Shown: piece after piece, positions 9,548 through 18,856 of the stretch
How the letters are laid out: the number at the start of each line of letters is the position of its first letter
Position numbering within the stretch: the stretch's first letter is position 1
NCBI RefSeq assembly: GCF_900110835.1
Contig: NZ_FOJG01000001.1
Coordinates: forward strand, 3,131,499 to 3,195,498
Direction: 5' to 3'
DNA: 64,000 nucleotides
DNA from: Chitinophaga arvensicola
GTDB taxonomy: Bacteria > Bacteroidota > Bacteroidia > Chitinophagales > Chitinophagaceae
Made by a program: the position numbers and the translations under genes
Notes under the pieces: model-generated
Databases searched by the model: none
Seen by the model: only the letters and a program-made list of their open reading frames with translations
Told to the model about the DNA's origin: nothing

Positions 9548-10039
9548 TTAAAGTGAATGCCGGTAACGGCTTACCGGAAGTGTGTCGGGTGTGCTGGCAG
9601 CCAGTTCCCGGACAGTTTTATGCAATACCGGGTGTACATAATCCGGTACGATTTCCAGTAAAGGAACCAGTACAAATTGCCGTAAGTGCATACGTGGATG
9701 TGGTACCTTCAACTCCGCAAGGGAATGAACCTCACCGTTAAAGAAGATCAGGTCTATATCGATAACCCGGGAGCCCCATTTTTCCTGCCGGATACGGCCA
9801 ATCTTTCTTTCTATCTCCAAAAGTGTATGCAATAACGTTAGTGCATCCAATGATGTGCGGATCTCCACTCCCTGGTTCAGGTAGTCTGGTTGATCCACGG
9901 CTCCCCAGGGAGCGGTCTGGTACAAGGCGGAGGTCTGTAGCACCTCTCCGGCGTTTTCAGCAATCAATTGTACCGCCTTTTGCAGGTTCCCGGTACGATC
10001 ACCTAAATTGCCACCTATAAGTAATATTGCTGTATTCAT
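9548..10039 (-). CDS. folK: 6-hydroxymethyl-7,8-dihydropterin pyrophosphokinase (HPPK)
   Basis: A 163-residue protein with the HPPK N-terminal GGNLGDR segment and the signature region WGSRVIDIDLIFF with the conserved DxD pair, then VPHPRMHLRQFVLVPL. It transfers pyrophosphate from ATP to 6-hydroxymethyl-dihydropterin in folate synthesis. An upstream TTG at 10057 is in frame, but it falls inside a perfect -7 promoter box (10055-10062), so ATG 10039 is the start chosen here. First gene of the folK-dNK unit, divergent from sppA. Confidence 0.92.
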   Translation of the reverse strand: MNTAILLIGGNLGDRTGNLQKAVQLIAENAGEVLQTSALYQTAPWGAVDQPDYLNQGVEIRTSLDALTLLHTLLEIERKIGRIRQEKWGSRVIDIDLIFFNGEVHSLAELKVPHPRMHLRQFVLVPLLEIVPDYVHPVLHKTVRELAASTPDTLPVSRYRHSL

Positions 10040-10054
10040 GTATATTTCGAGCCC

Positions 10055-10062
10055 CAAAAGTA
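10055..10062 (-). promoter_or_regulatory. -7 box upstream of folK
   Basis: Read on the minus strand the bases are TACTTTTG, a full match to the Bacteroidota -7 consensus TAnnTTTG. It lies 16 bases before the folK ATG, which implies a very short leader. No clear -33 TTTG is seen at the expected distance. Confidence 0.5.
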
Positions 10063-10073
10063 GCCATATTCCT

Positions 10074-10081
10074 TATTTTTG
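10074..10081 (+). promoter_or_regulatory. -7 box upstream of sppA
   Basis: TATTTTTG is a full match to TAnnTTTG and lies 44 bases before the sppA ATG. No convincing -33 element is visible. With the box on the other strand at 10055 it makes a compact divergent promoter region. Confidence 0.45.
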
Positions 10082-10125
10082 AAAAAATGTATCTTTCCAC
10101 CTCAGTTTCATCTTAACCAAAAAGT

Positions 10126-11880
10126 ATGCGTTTCTTCAAAGTTTTCCTGGCCGCTTTCCTGGCATTTGTAGCATTTTCCCTGCTATGTTTATTCATAGTA
10201 GTGTTCATGATAGGAAAGGCCCTCAGCTCCTCAGAGAAGGTAGCAATAGCCCCTAATGGCGTACTGGTACTCGAAACAGGGCAAACTTACAATGAGCAGA
10301 AGCTCGTTAACCCGCTCGGCGCCCTGATGAACAACGAGCCTGGAGAGGTACCCGGATTATTCCAGACCGTTCGCCTGATCAACAATGCTGCCGGTGATGA
10401 TAACATCAAAGGCATCTACCTGAAAGTAAATGGTAACCCCAATGGCTTCGCCAGCACAGAAGAATTGCGTAATGCCATTCTCCGCTTCCGGAAGTCCAAA
10501 AAGTTTGTAGTAGCCTATGGCGAAGTGATGGACCAGAATGCCTATTACCTCGCCAGTGCAGCAGATAAAGTATACCTGAACCCTAAAGGCGGGGTAGACT
10601 TTACCGGTTTTGCCAGCCAGGTAATGTTCCTGAAAGGTACCCTCGATAAACTCGAAATCAAACCTGAAATCTTTTACTGCGGAAAATTCAAAAGCGCTAC
10701 AGAGCCACTGCGCGAAACCCAGATGACAGAAGCCAACCGCATCCAGACCACCCAGTTTCTCGGTGAACTGTACGGCAACTTCCTGACAGGTATCAGCAGT
10801 ACCCGTAGTATTGATACCGCCACTCTACATGGCTATGCCAACGAAAACCTGATCCAGGAACCGGCAGACGCCCTGAAATATAAGCTGGTAGATGGTCTGA
10901 AATATGATGATGAAGTAGTGGCTGAACTGAAAAGCAAAACAGGCGTAAAAGGCGATGACAAGGTGAACCTGGTCACTCTCGGAAAATATAACAGCGGCAC
11001 AGAACTGTCGCCCGGCAGCGGAGAAGGCAGAATTGCCATCATCTATGCACAGGGAGATATCATCGGCGGAGAATCTGACCGGGATAATACCATTGCCAGC
11101 GAAAACTATATCCGCGAAATCCGTAAAGTACGCGAAGATAAAGACATCAAAGCCATCGTATTTCGTGTGAATTCAGGTGGAGGCAGCGCCCTGGCATCAG
11201 AAGTGATCTGGCGCGAACTGTCGCTGGCCAAAAAAGTGAAACCGGTAGTAGTGTCTATGGGTGATTATGCCGCTTCCGGTGGTTATTACATCTCCTGTAT
11301 GGCCGACAGCATTTTTGCAGAACCTAATACCTTAACGGGTTCTATCGGTGTGTTTGGCGTAATGTTCAATATGCAGGACTTCTTCAAAAATAAAGTGGGC
11401 GTTACCTTCGACGCGGTGAAAACAGCACCTTATGCAGACCTGGGTTCTGTAGGCCGTCCGCTGAATGAAGCAGAGAAGCGTTTTATCCAGAACGGGGTGG
11501 ACAGCACCTATGCATCCTTTAAATCACGCGTAGCTGCGGGCAGAAAGCTGAACCTGGCGGTGGTAGACAGCATTGCCCAGGGGCATGTATGGAGCGGTAT
11601 CCAGGCAAAAGAACTGGGTCTGGTAGACCGTATCGGTGGTATCAACGAAGCCCTGGCCTGCGCTGCACGCCTGGCGAAGATATCAGAGTACCGCTTAAGG
11701 GAGTACCCGGAAGTAAAAGACCCGCTCAGCAAACTGATGAAGACCTTTGGCGCCGATGTAAGCGCGAAACTGGTAAAGAAAGAACTGGGTGTAAACTACG
11801 ACATGTACCAGCAGATCAAAGAAGTACAGCAGTTACATGGCGATATCCAGGCAAGAATGCCTTTTAAGTATAACTTTTAA
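10126..11880 (+). CDS. sppA: Signal peptide peptidase SppA, 67K long form
   Basis: A 584-residue protein with an N-terminal membrane anchor (residues 8-31) and two tandem SppA/ClpP-like S49 domains. The general-base lysine lies in GKFKSATEP (Lys187/Lys189) in the first half, and the nucleophile Ser384 lies in DYAASGGYYIS in the second half, as expected for the long, E. coli-type form. It digests cleaved signal peptides in the inner membrane. The gene has its own promoter and a good terminator, so it looks monocistronic. Confidence 0.92.
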   Translation: MRFFKVFLAAFLAFVAFSLLCLFIVVFMIGKALSSSEKVAIAPNGVLVLETGQTYNEQKLVNPLGALMNNEPGEVPGLFQTVRLINNAAGDDNIKGIYLKVNGNPNGFASTEELRNAILRFRKSKKFVVAYGEVMDQNAYYLASAADKVYLNPKGGVDFTGFASQVMFLKGTLDKLEIKPEIFYCGKFKSATEPLRETQMTEANRIQTTQFLGELYGNFLTGISSTRSIDTATLHGYANENLIQEPADALKYKLVDGLKYDDEVVAELKSKTGVKGDDKVNLVTLGKYNSGTELSPGSGEGRIAIIYAQGDIIGGESDRDNTIASENYIREIRKVREDKDIKAIVFRVNSGGGSALASEVIWRELSLAKKVKPVVVSMGDYAASGGYYISCMADSIFAEPNTLTGSIGVFGVMFNMQDFFKNKVGVTFDAVKTAPYADLGSVGRPLNEAEKRFIQNGVDSTYASFKSRVAAGRKLNLAVVDSIAQGHVWSGIQAKELGLVDRIGGINEALACAARLAKISEYRLREYPEVKDPLSKLMKTFGADVSAKLVKKELGVNYDMYQQIKEVQQLHGDIQARMPFKYNF

Positions 11881-11902
11881 GTAGTTTTTAATATACCATA
11901 AG

Positions 11903-11948
11903 AAAGCAGCGGAAAGGGTGGAAATGCCACTTTTTCCGCTGCTTTTTT
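11903..11948 (+). terminator. Intrinsic terminator after sppA
   Basis: Arms AAAGCAGCGGAAA (11903-11915) and TTTCCGCTGCTTT (11933-11945) with an inner GTGG/CCAC pairing, followed by a T-run to 11948. It starts 22 bases after the sppA stop. Confidence 0.85.
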
Positions 11949-12027
11949 GGTGAATACGGGAAAGTAAAAGCTAAAAGCTGGAAAAACGTTGTAGTTTTAC
12001 CGCCGGTTTTTAAAATAGCAGAATCAG

Positions 12028-13134
12028 ATGAATGGAGCGAAGTACAGTCAGTTGAGGGCCATGCTGGCCATTACAAAAGGAAGTTTAAGGGGAATTTTCC
12101 GCAGTCCTTCCGCTGTAGTGTTTAGCTTAGGTTTCCCGCTGGTATTTATCCTGGTGTTTGGGTTTATCGGTAAAAGCACGGTGTCCGTAAAGGTAGGGGT
12201 AGACCGCCGCACGGATATCACCAGCAAGTATTACCAGGAACTGGCACATGCCGGTACCCTCAAACTGGTAACCGATCAGCCGGCAGCCGAAATGGAAGAC
12301 GATCTGAAGAAAGGCCGCCTGGTAGCTATTCTGAATATTGTGCCTAAAGAAGGGGCAGACCATGTAACGGCATACGATATTAATATCCGGACTTCCACCG
12401 CTTCTGATGCGGCTAAAAAGGTGACTTTGATGTCCGTGCTGAAAAGCATTGCCGGTAAACTGGACGATGAAACCTATAAACGTCCTACGGTAGCCACTTT
12501 CACCCAGACGGAAGTACCTGGCCGCGAATTTAAGACCATCGATTTTATTTTACCCGGACAGCTGGGCTTTGCCCTTATGAGCGCCGCCGTATTCGGTACC
12601 GCTTTCCTGTTCTATAATATGCGCCAGACGCTGGTGCTCAAACGTTTCTTTGCTACACCTATCAAGCGTACCTATATTGTATTGGCGGAAGCCCTCAGCC
12701 GGATGATCTTCCAGCTGATCAGTTCTGTGGTGATCATTGCCCTCGGACATTTTGCTTTTGGCTTTACCCTGGTGCATGGTTTTGCTACCTTCCTGGAAAT
12801 GCTGGTGTTGTCTGTATTCGGTCTGCTGGTTTTCATGGGCTTTGGCTTTGTGGTAAGCAGCCTGGCTAAAAATGAGAGCACTATTCCGCCGTTGGCCAAC
12901 ATTGTTACACTGCCACAATTCCTGCTGGCAGGTACCTTTTTCCCGATAGATTCCTTCCCCGGTTGGTTACAGCCGATCTGTAAGATTATGCCGCTGACCT
13001 ACCTCATCGATGCCCTCAGAAAAGTGGCCTTTGAAGGCCTGCACCTGTGGCATGTGGGCTGGGATATTGCTATCCTGACCCTGTGGGGTGTTGTCGTATA
13101 TGCGGTAGCCGTGAAAGTATTCAAGTGGGAATAA
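12028..13134 (+). CDS. ABC-2 type transporter permease
   Basis: A 368-residue membrane protein. One transmembrane helix lies at residues 30-49, then an extracytoplasmic domain of about 130 residues, then five helices (from about residue 175 to the C-terminus), the layout of ABC2_membrane permeases. The LLAGTFFPIDSFPGWLQ loop before the last helices is typical of drug or polysaccharide ABC-2 permeases. No ATP-binding subunit gene lies on either side, so its partner must be encoded elsewhere. Substrate unknown. A 7-of-8 match to the -7 box (TAGTTTTA) lies at 11992-11999. Confidence 0.82.
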   Translation: MNGAKYSQLRAMLAITKGSLRGIFRSPSAVVFSLGFPLVFILVFGFIGKSTVSVKVGVDRRTDITSKYYQELAHAGTLKLVTDQPAAEMEDDLKKGRLVAILNIVPKEGADHVTAYDINIRTSTASDAAKKVTLMSVLKSIAGKLDDETYKRPTVATFTQTEVPGREFKTIDFILPGQLGFALMSAAVFGTAFLFYNMRQTLVLKRFFATPIKRTYIVLAEALSRMIFQLISSVVIIALGHFAFGFTLVHGFATFLEMLVLSVFGLLVFMGFGFVVSSLAKNESTIPPLANIVTLPQFLLAGTFFPIDSFPGWLQPICKIMPLTYLIDALRKVAFEGLHLWHVGWDIAILTLWGVVVYAVAVKVFKWE

Positions 13135-13145
13135 GGCGTTTTCGT

Positions 13146-13153
13146 TAGCTTTG
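13146..13153 (+). promoter_or_regulatory. -7 box upstream of the SRPBCC pair
   Basis: TAGCTTTG fully matches TAnnTTTG and lies 20 bases before the first SRPBCC start and only 11 bases after the ABC permease stop. It suggests the pair can be transcribed apart from the permease. No -33 TTTG is evident. Confidence 0.45.
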
Positions 13154-13173
13154 TAGGATCTAAATCCAGTCAG

Positions 13174-13698
13174 ATGCAAGCCTTTTTCATTATTCTGGGT
13201 GCTTTTATCGTCCTTGTACTGGGGCTTTTCATTTTTACTTTATTCCTGTCTTCCACCGTGAAGGTGGAACGCTCACTGGTGATACCAGCTGCCCCGCAAC
13301 GCATTTTTCCCCTGATCAATGTAGTACGCAACTGGGAGCTATGGTCTCCCTGGCACGACCTGGACCCCAATATAAAGATTACCTACGGGGAAAAGGAAAG
13401 CGGCGCCGGCGCGGGTTATAGTTGGGAAAGCCGCAACCGGAACGTAGGTACCGGGCATATGACCCTCACCGAATCCAGGCCGGATCAGTATATCGCCACC
13501 AATACCGATTTTATGGGAATGGGACTGGCCAAAGGCTATTTCCGGCTCGATCCGGTGGATGCCGGTACCCTGGTTACCTGGGGAATGACCTGCGATATGG
13601 GACAGCATCCTATCCGGAAAGTAATGGGACTGATGATGGATAAGTGGGTAGGCAACGATTTTGAAAAAGGACTGGACAAAATGAAGCGCCTCCTTTAA
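13174..13698 (+). CDS. SRPBCC (START/Bet v1-like) family protein, copy 1
   Basis: A 174-residue protein with an N-terminal hydrophobic helix (residues 2-24), then the SRPBCC pattern: VKVERSLVIPAAPQRIFPLI, NWELWSPWHDLDP, and a C-terminal amphipathic helix. The fold makes a hydrophobic pocket for small molecules or lipids. The anchor suggests it faces the periplasm. Function unknown. The next gene is a paralogue starting 16 bases after this stop. Confidence 0.75.
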   Translation: MQAFFIILGAFIVLVLGLFIFTLFLSSTVKVERSLVIPAAPQRIFPLINVVRNWELWSPWHDLDPNIKITYGEKESGAGAGYSWESRNRNVGTGHMTLTESRPDQYIATNTDFMGMGLAKGYFRLDPVDAGTLVTWGMTCDMGQHPIRKVMGLMMDKWVGNDFEKGLDKMKRLL

Positions 13699-13714
13699 TG
13701 ATAATATATCTGTT

Positions 13715-14245
13715 ATGCGTTTGTTGAAGTTATTACTGATCAGTGTGATCATTTTAGGCGGTTTGATTTTCGGATTGTCGCTTGTTTTTCCCTCTACCGC
13801 AGTAGTAGAGCGTACTGGTGTGATCCATGCGCCCATTGATACGGTATATGCCCACATCAGTAACCTGAAAGCCTGGGAAAACTGGAATCCCTGGACCCGC
13901 CCGGATACCACCGCCACCCTCGTATATTCAGATCCACCATCCGGTGCAAATGCCTGGTATAGCTGGGATGGAAAGCTGAACAGCGGAAAAGTAACCGTAC
14001 TCGACAGCGATCCGGCGAAAGGCATTCACTACCTGCTGGATATAAAGAGCGTACGACCGGTAAATGGTGGTATAGAATTAAAGCCTACGGCCGATGGAAA
14101 AGCCACCGCGATCTTCTGGCATATGGAAATTAAACTGGGCATGCTGCCCTGGTGGAAGCTGAGAGGATTTGTGGCCGACAGGATCTACGGACCTGCCATG
14201 GATAGCGGCTTAACAAAGCTCAGCCGCATTTGTGAAGGCAAATAA
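13715..14245 (+). CDS. SRPBCC family protein, copy 2
   Basis: A 176-residue protein with an N-terminal membrane helix (residues 2-22) and the same layout as its upstream neighbour: TAVVERTGVIHAPIDTVYAHI, then WENWNPWTRPD, then an SGKVTVLDSDP strand. It is a tandem duplicate that has diverged strongly. Co-transcribed with copy 1 by spacing (16 bases). Ligand and role unknown. Confidence 0.75.
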   Translation: MRLLKLLLISVIILGGLIFGLSLVFPSTAVVERTGVIHAPIDTVYAHISNLKAWENWNPWTRPDTTATLVYSDPPSGANAWYSWDGKLNSGKVTVLDSDPAKGIHYLLDIKSVRPVNGGIELKPTADGKATAIFWHMEIKLGMLPWWKLRGFVADRIYGPAMDSGLTKLSRICEGK

Positions 14246-14272
14246 TATGGAGTTATTTTACCATTGATCCAA

Positions 14273-14280
14273 TAGTTTTG
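14273..14280 (+). promoter_or_regulatory. -7 box upstream of the DUF2911 gene
   Basis: TAGTTTTG fully matches TAnnTTTG. It lies 68 bases before the start codon, which would give a 5' leader of about 60 bases. No clear -33 element. Confidence 0.45.
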
Positions 14281-14348
14281 TTTGCACTGGTTTTTATGAT
14301 TTAAATTGTTGTAGTATCTCAACACTTCTTACAGAAAAAACTAAAAAA

Positions 14349-14843
14349 ATGAAACATTTCTTTTTGGCAACCTTATTTCTGGCCATGACCAGCCTCGTTT
14401 TTGCGCAGGAAAAACCACGTAAAAGCCCTCACGTTACAGCAGAAGCCAACGGTATTAAAGTAGTTTACGGACAACCTTCCAAAAATGGCCGTGTTATTTT
14501 TGGTACCCTGGAACCATTCGGTAAAGTATGGCGTACCGGCGCGGATGAAGCGACCGAAATCACCTTCAGCAAGGATGTGGTTTTTGGTGGTAAACCAGTA
14601 AAAGCAGGTACTTACACGCTCTTCTCTATTCCTGATCCTAAAACCTGGACCGTTATCCTGAATGGTAAACTGGGACAGTGGGGCGCTTATGACTACGATA
14701 AGAATAAAGGAGAAGATGTAGTTCAGGTGAAAGTTCCCCGCCAGAAATTATCTACCCCGGCAGAAAAACTCACTTTCACTTTACCCGCTAACGCTGTGGT
14801 ATTTGAGTGGGACGATACTAAAGTTTCCGTACCGGTAAAATAA
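14349..14843 (+). CDS. DUF2911 domain protein, secreted
   Basis: A 164-residue protein with a clear signal peptide (MKHFFLATLFLAMTSLVFAQ). The mature part holds the DUF2911 pattern: a VVYGQPSKNGR(V/I)(I)FG segment, WRTGADEATEI, and AGTYTLFSIPDP. DUF2911 proteins are exported and frequent in Bacteroidota and are usually well expressed; no biochemical function is established. It stands alone, with its own promoter and a terminator shared with bioA. Confidence 0.85.
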   Translation: MKHFFLATLFLAMTSLVFAQEKPRKSPHVTAEANGIKVVYGQPSKNGRVIFGTLEPFGKVWRTGADEATEITFSKDVVFGGKPVKAGTYTLFSIPDPKTWTVILNGKLGQWGAYDYDKNKGEDVVQVKVPRQKLSTPAEKLTFTLPANAVVFEWDDTKVSVPVK

Positions 14844-14860
14844 TCCGGGCACCGTTTTTT

Positions 14861-14904
14861 ACAGCAGGAGGGCTGACCGGTATACTGGTCAGCCCTCCTG
14901 CTGT
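14861..14904. terminator. Long perfect hairpin between convergent genes
   Basis: An 18-base perfect stem (ACAGCAGGAGGGCTGACC at 14861-14878, complement at 14887-14904) with an 8-base loop. It fills the gap between the DUF2911 gene and the bioA stop at 14905. A T6 run precedes rather than follows the stem on the plus strand, so termination depends mostly on the stem. Confidence 0.7.
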
Positions 14905-16185
14905 TTATGCCAGTTGTTGCAGCAGTTCGCGGATACTGCCGTATACCTGGTCCAGTTGCTCATCGGTGATGCAGTACGGCGGCAGTATATAAAGCGTGTT
15001 CCCCAGCGGGCGCAGCATGATCCTCCTGGCTTTGAAGAAACGATGCAGTTCATCGGCCAGTGAATTCGTGTATCCATCTGCGTTAGCCGTCACTATTTCA
15101 AATGCCAGGATGGTCCCCAGCAGTCTTGGATTCTTAATAATAGTATGTGTGGATAGTTCCGCGAGAAAAGCCACGTGCTTTTCGTGTATGCGTTCGCGGT
15201 TAGCCGCACAGGCCGGATCGATAAACAGGTCCATGCTGGCCAGTGCTGCTGTACAGGCCAGCGGGTTGGCCGTGAAGGAATGGCCATGGAACAATGTTTT
15301 AAGTTTATCGGCAGAGAGAAACGCTTCGTAAATGGCGGCAGTGCTGGTAGTAACGCCCAGCGCCATGGTACCACCGGTTAGTCCTTTCGACAAACAGATA
15401 ATATCCGGCTGCGTTTGTACATACTCCATAGCGAAATTCTTCCCTGTTCTGCCAAAGCCAGTCATCACTTCATCTGCAATCAGCAGGATATTGCTGGCAG
15501 CGCAGAATTGCAGGAGTTGTTCAAATACACCAGCGTCGTACATCACCATTCCCCCGGAGCCCTGTAGCAGCGGTTCAAAAACGAAAGCGGCGATATCTTC
15601 CGGGTCCAGTGCTTTAATATCGTTAATAATCCGGGAGATATTTTCCGCAGTGGGCACTTCCAGGAAATGAACATCAAACAGGCGGTCATCAAATACCCGG
15701 GTGAACACACTTCTGCCGCTTACACTCATGGCGCCGAAAGTATCGCCGTGATAAGCATTTTGGAAGGCCAGTAATTTATTTCTGCGGGTGCCTTTGTTAT
15801 CCCAGTACTGGATCGCCATTTTGAGGGCTACTTCGATCGCCGTGGAGCCGTTGTCCGAATAAAAAACGCGGCGTTGATTATCCGGGAGGATTTTCAGCAG
15901 TCGTTCTGCCAGGTTTACTGCCGGCGGATGCGTGTACCCGGCGAAGATGCAGTGTTCCAGTTGTCCGGCCTGTAGGGCCAGCTGCTGCGCAATATGCGGA
16001 TGCGCATGGCCATGGATATTGACCCACCAGCTGGAAGTAGCATCTATATAAGATTGATTGTTTTCGTCGAAAAGTAATGCGCCCTGACCCCGCACGATAC
16101 CTATTGGTGCGGGCGCTGTCTGCATTTGTGTGTAAGGATGCCAGATCACGTCCAGATCACGGGCCGACAAAGAAGTTGTTTGCAT
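14905..16185 (-). CDS. bioA: Adenosylmethionine-8-amino-7-oxononanoate aminotransferase
   Basis: A 426-residue class III PLP aminotransferase. WHPYTQMQ near the N-terminus, SSWWVNIHGHAHP, the GSTAIEVALKMA phosphate-binding region, ADEVMTGFGRTG with the PLP-ring Asp, and SKGLTGG with the Schiff-base Lys are all BioA features. It makes 7,8-diaminononanoate for biotin. The ATG at 16185 is chosen over upstream in-frame codons because WHPYTQ then falls at its usual place near residue 15. The other bio genes are not in the window; the upstream neighbour is a hybrid kinase, 74 bases away. Confidence 0.93.
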   Translation of the reverse strand: MQTTSLSARDLDVIWHPYTQMQTAPAPIGIVRGQGALLFDENNQSYIDATSSWWVNIHGHAHPHIAQQLALQAGQLEHCIFAGYTHPPAVNLAERLLKILPDNQRRVFYSDNGSTAIEVALKMAIQYWDNKGTRRNKLLAFQNAYHGDTFGAMSVSGRSVFTRVFDDRLFDVHFLEVPTAENISRIINDIKALDPEDIAAFVFEPLLQGSGGMVMYDAGVFEQLLQFCAASNILLIADEVMTGFGRTGKNFAMEYVQTQPDIICLSKGLTGGTMALGVTTSTAAIYEAFLSADKLKTLFHGHSFTANPLACTAALASMDLFIDPACAANRERIHEKHVAFLAELSTHTIIKNPRLLGTILAFEIVTANADGYTNSLADELHRFFKARRIMLRPLGNTLYILPPYCITDEQLDQVYGSIRELLQQLA

Positions 16186-16259
16186 AATTGCTGGCTGTTG
16201 GTGCAGGCGCGAAGGTACTATAAAAGCACCATGCAATGAACCCGTTGTGATGCATATGG

Positions 16260-18731
16260 TTATCCGTTACTGTATTGCGCCAGCATATTCAGCAGATCTT
16301 CTGCCGCATAAGGTTTGGGCAGCATATCCTTTATCTGTAGCCGCGCCAGCCGCGCTGTTACTTCCGGCATAATATCGGCGGTGAGTACAATGATAAATGC
16401 GTCCGGCTGTAATTGCTGGATATGCGGAATGGTTTCATAACCGTTCATTTCCGGCATATGCAGATCCAGGATGATGCCATCGAATGGTTGTTGCTGGATT
16501 TTTTCCAGTGCCAGCCGGCCATTGCTGGCGGTTTCTATCAATGCACCGGAATTTTTCAGTTGAAGTTCCAGAACACGGATGTTGATGGAGTTATCTTCCA
16601 CTACCAGCAGTTTCATGTTTTTCAGGAAACCCGGAGGGCGTTTGTTTTTGCTACGGACAAGTGTATGTGCTGCTTCCGGTATGCTAAAATCAATCTGAAA
16701 ACGGAAGGTGGTGCCTTCATTTTTTTTACTCTCCAGCATGATGGTACTTTTATGAAGGGCAACCAGTTTTTGGGTGATAGCGAGACCAAGCCCGGTGCCG
16801 CCGTGGTGGCGCGTGGTAGCAGAATCTTCCTGTACAAAACTATCAAATATTTTATCCTGCATTTCGGGAACGATGCCAACACCGGTATCTTTTACAGTAA
16901 AGAGCAGTGTACAGCTGGCGGCGGTAAGGGCTTCTTTTCTTATTTCCAGTTTTACCGCACCTTCACTGGTAAATTTGATGGCATTATTCAGCAGATTGCT
17001 CAGGATCTGGGACAATCTGACCGGATCGCCTTTGAGGGTAGCGGGGAGGAGATCCAGCCGGGTGATCAATTCAATCCCTTTGCTCTCCGCCATTGGCTGA
17101 TAGTTACGGGCTATGCTGCGGAACAGTGCATCCGGATCAAACGGGATGTCTTCCAGTTCAATTTTACCTGCTTCCATTTTACTGAAATCGAGGATATCAT
17201 TGATCAGGCCCAGCAGGTGTTGGGCAGAAAACTGCAGGTTTTGCAGGGATTCCGCCTGGTCAGGGACCGGATGATCTTCCAGGATACCAGCGATACCGAT
17301 AATTGCATTCAAAGGTGTCCGTATTTCATGACTCATAACAGATAAAAAGTCACTCCTGGATTGTGCTGCTTTTTGTGCATGGTCGCGTGCGGCCATGAGC
17401 GCCAGTTCTGCATCTTTTTTATCAGTGATGTCCATAATAATGCCCCTGAAATGGGTAAGCTGACCGTTGGTATTAAATACTGCACGGCCGATACTGCGCA
17501 CCCATATTTCTTTGCCTTTGGCGGAAACATGCCGCAGTTCCAGGTCGTAGGGCTTTTTTTGGTGGTATAGTTCGTCGCGCGCTTCAATAAAAGCGGGCTG
17601 GTCTTCCTGGTGATAAAAGCTGGCGGCCGAATGAAAAGTGATGGGGAAATCGTAAGGCACTTCCCTCATATCATATATTTCGCGGGTCCAGTAAGTTTCT
17701 CCGGTGGCGGTATTGAATTCCCATCCACCCATTTTGCCCATCTGCTGGCAAATACTGAGCAGCTGGTTACTCCGCCGTAGCTCCGACTGGGCTTGCAGAT
17801 AGCTGTTATTTCTTCTTTCACTTTCCGAAATATTCCGGATCATCAGAAGGATACGCTTAGGCGCCGGGGCTTTATCCCGGATCAGGCGCATCTTGAGCTG
17901 GTACCAGTTCTGCGGGTCCTGGCGGATATCGGGGTAAACATATTCCTGGTCTTCCCCGGTCTGCAGCAGTTTGTCTGCCATCCGGTTGAAGGCGATGGCA
18001 TGTTCGCCCAGTACTTCGGTAATGGTTTTGCCGATCACTTCTTCCCGGGGCCTGAACAACAGGTTTTCCTGACTACACCATACATGGGTGAAGATCTTCT
18101 GGTCATTCATCTCAAACAGGATGTCATCGAGCGTGAGCATCAGGGAATCCCATTCTGTTTTGAGGCGGGTGAAAGCGGTATGTAACTGACGGCTGTTCAT
18201 TTCCCGCAGGGAATGCCGGTATATATGTCCAAGCACGGATAGGAGGGGCTGGAGAAAAGGAATGGTATCCGGTGCATATCCACCAGTGTTTCCGGCCAGG
18301 CCTATCACGGCCAGTATCTGTTGATTGTAAACGACGGGCAGCCCTATAAAGGGGGCGGGATTATCCGGCGTAACGGGCAAAATGGCTGCTTGCCCTTTTC
18401 CTGCCACCATTTGCAGGGCAGGTGTAAAGTTCCATCCACGCTCCGGCACATGATTGATAATGTTAATAGTATGAAGCTGGGAAGCGGGAGGGCCGGTTTT
18501 TATCTCTCCGATAAAACCCCAGGAGCTGCCGGTAAGTTCCATCAGTTGTTGCAGCAGCTGTTCCATGGCATGCGGGGGATGTTCGGGTGTAGTATCATCT
18601 GTAGGGAGACTACTAATGATGTCCAGCAGTTTTTGCTGGCGCAGTAGTTTATCCTGCAGGGAAGTATCCGCCGGATGCGTGTCACCGCCTGAGTCATTTT
18701 TGAGGGAACCAGTAATAGTATTTGCCAGCAT
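16260..18731 (-). CDS. Hybrid sensor histidine kinase / response regulator
   Basis: An 823-residue soluble protein without a transmembrane segment. In order: a GAF-like domain (about 45-195), two PAS domains (about 200-310 and 330-450, the second ending in a PAC motif RGIIMDITDKKDAE), HisKA with His468 in SHEIRTPLN, HATPase with GGTGLGLAITQKL, and a receiver domain with phospho-acceptor Asp756 in LDLHMPEMNG. No HPt or output domain follows, so phosphotransfer must go to a separate protein. It senses a cytoplasmic signal by layout; ligand unknown. ATG 18731 is used rather than the TTG two codons upstream. Confidence 0.88.
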   Translation of the reverse strand: MLANTITGSLKNDSGGDTHPADTSLQDKLLRQQKLLDIISSLPTDDTTPEHPPHAMEQLLQQLMELTGSSWGFIGEIKTGPPASQLHTINIINHVPERGWNFTPALQMVAGKGQAAILPVTPDNPAPFIGLPVVYNQQILAVIGLAGNTGGYAPDTIPFLQPLLSVLGHIYRHSLREMNSRQLHTAFTRLKTEWDSLMLTLDDILFEMNDQKIFTHVWCSQENLLFRPREEVIGKTITEVLGEHAIAFNRMADKLLQTGEDQEYVYPDIRQDPQNWYQLKMRLIRDKAPAPKRILLMIRNISESERRNNSYLQAQSELRRSNQLLSICQQMGKMGGWEFNTATGETYWTREIYDMREVPYDFPITFHSAASFYHQEDQPAFIEARDELYHQKKPYDLELRHVSAKGKEIWVRSIGRAVFNTNGQLTHFRGIIMDITDKKDAELALMAARDHAQKAAQSRSDFLSVMSHEIRTPLNAIIGIAGILEDHPVPDQAESLQNLQFSAQHLLGLINDILDFSKMEAGKIELEDIPFDPDALFRSIARNYQPMAESKGIELITRLDLLPATLKGDPVRLSQILSNLLNNAIKFTSEGAVKLEIRKEALTAASCTLLFTVKDTGVGIVPEMQDKIFDSFVQEDSATTRHHGGTGLGLAITQKLVALHKSTIMLESKKNEGTTFRFQIDFSIPEAAHTLVRSKNKRPPGFLKNMKLLVVEDNSINIRVLELQLKNSGALIETASNGRLALEKIQQQPFDGIILDLHMPEMNGYETIPHIQQLQPDAFIIVLTADIMPEVTARLARLQIKDMLPKPYAAEDLLNMLAQYSNG

Positions 18732-18856
18732 GAGCAATGTTGGTGTTTATTATTGGTTGCTGAATAGAAGGCCAGGTTATGAAGCCGGTACGCGGTATTA
18801 TTAGGGACCGGGGGGATAAATTTAGGGAATAAACCGGATAAAATGAATTAGGATTT

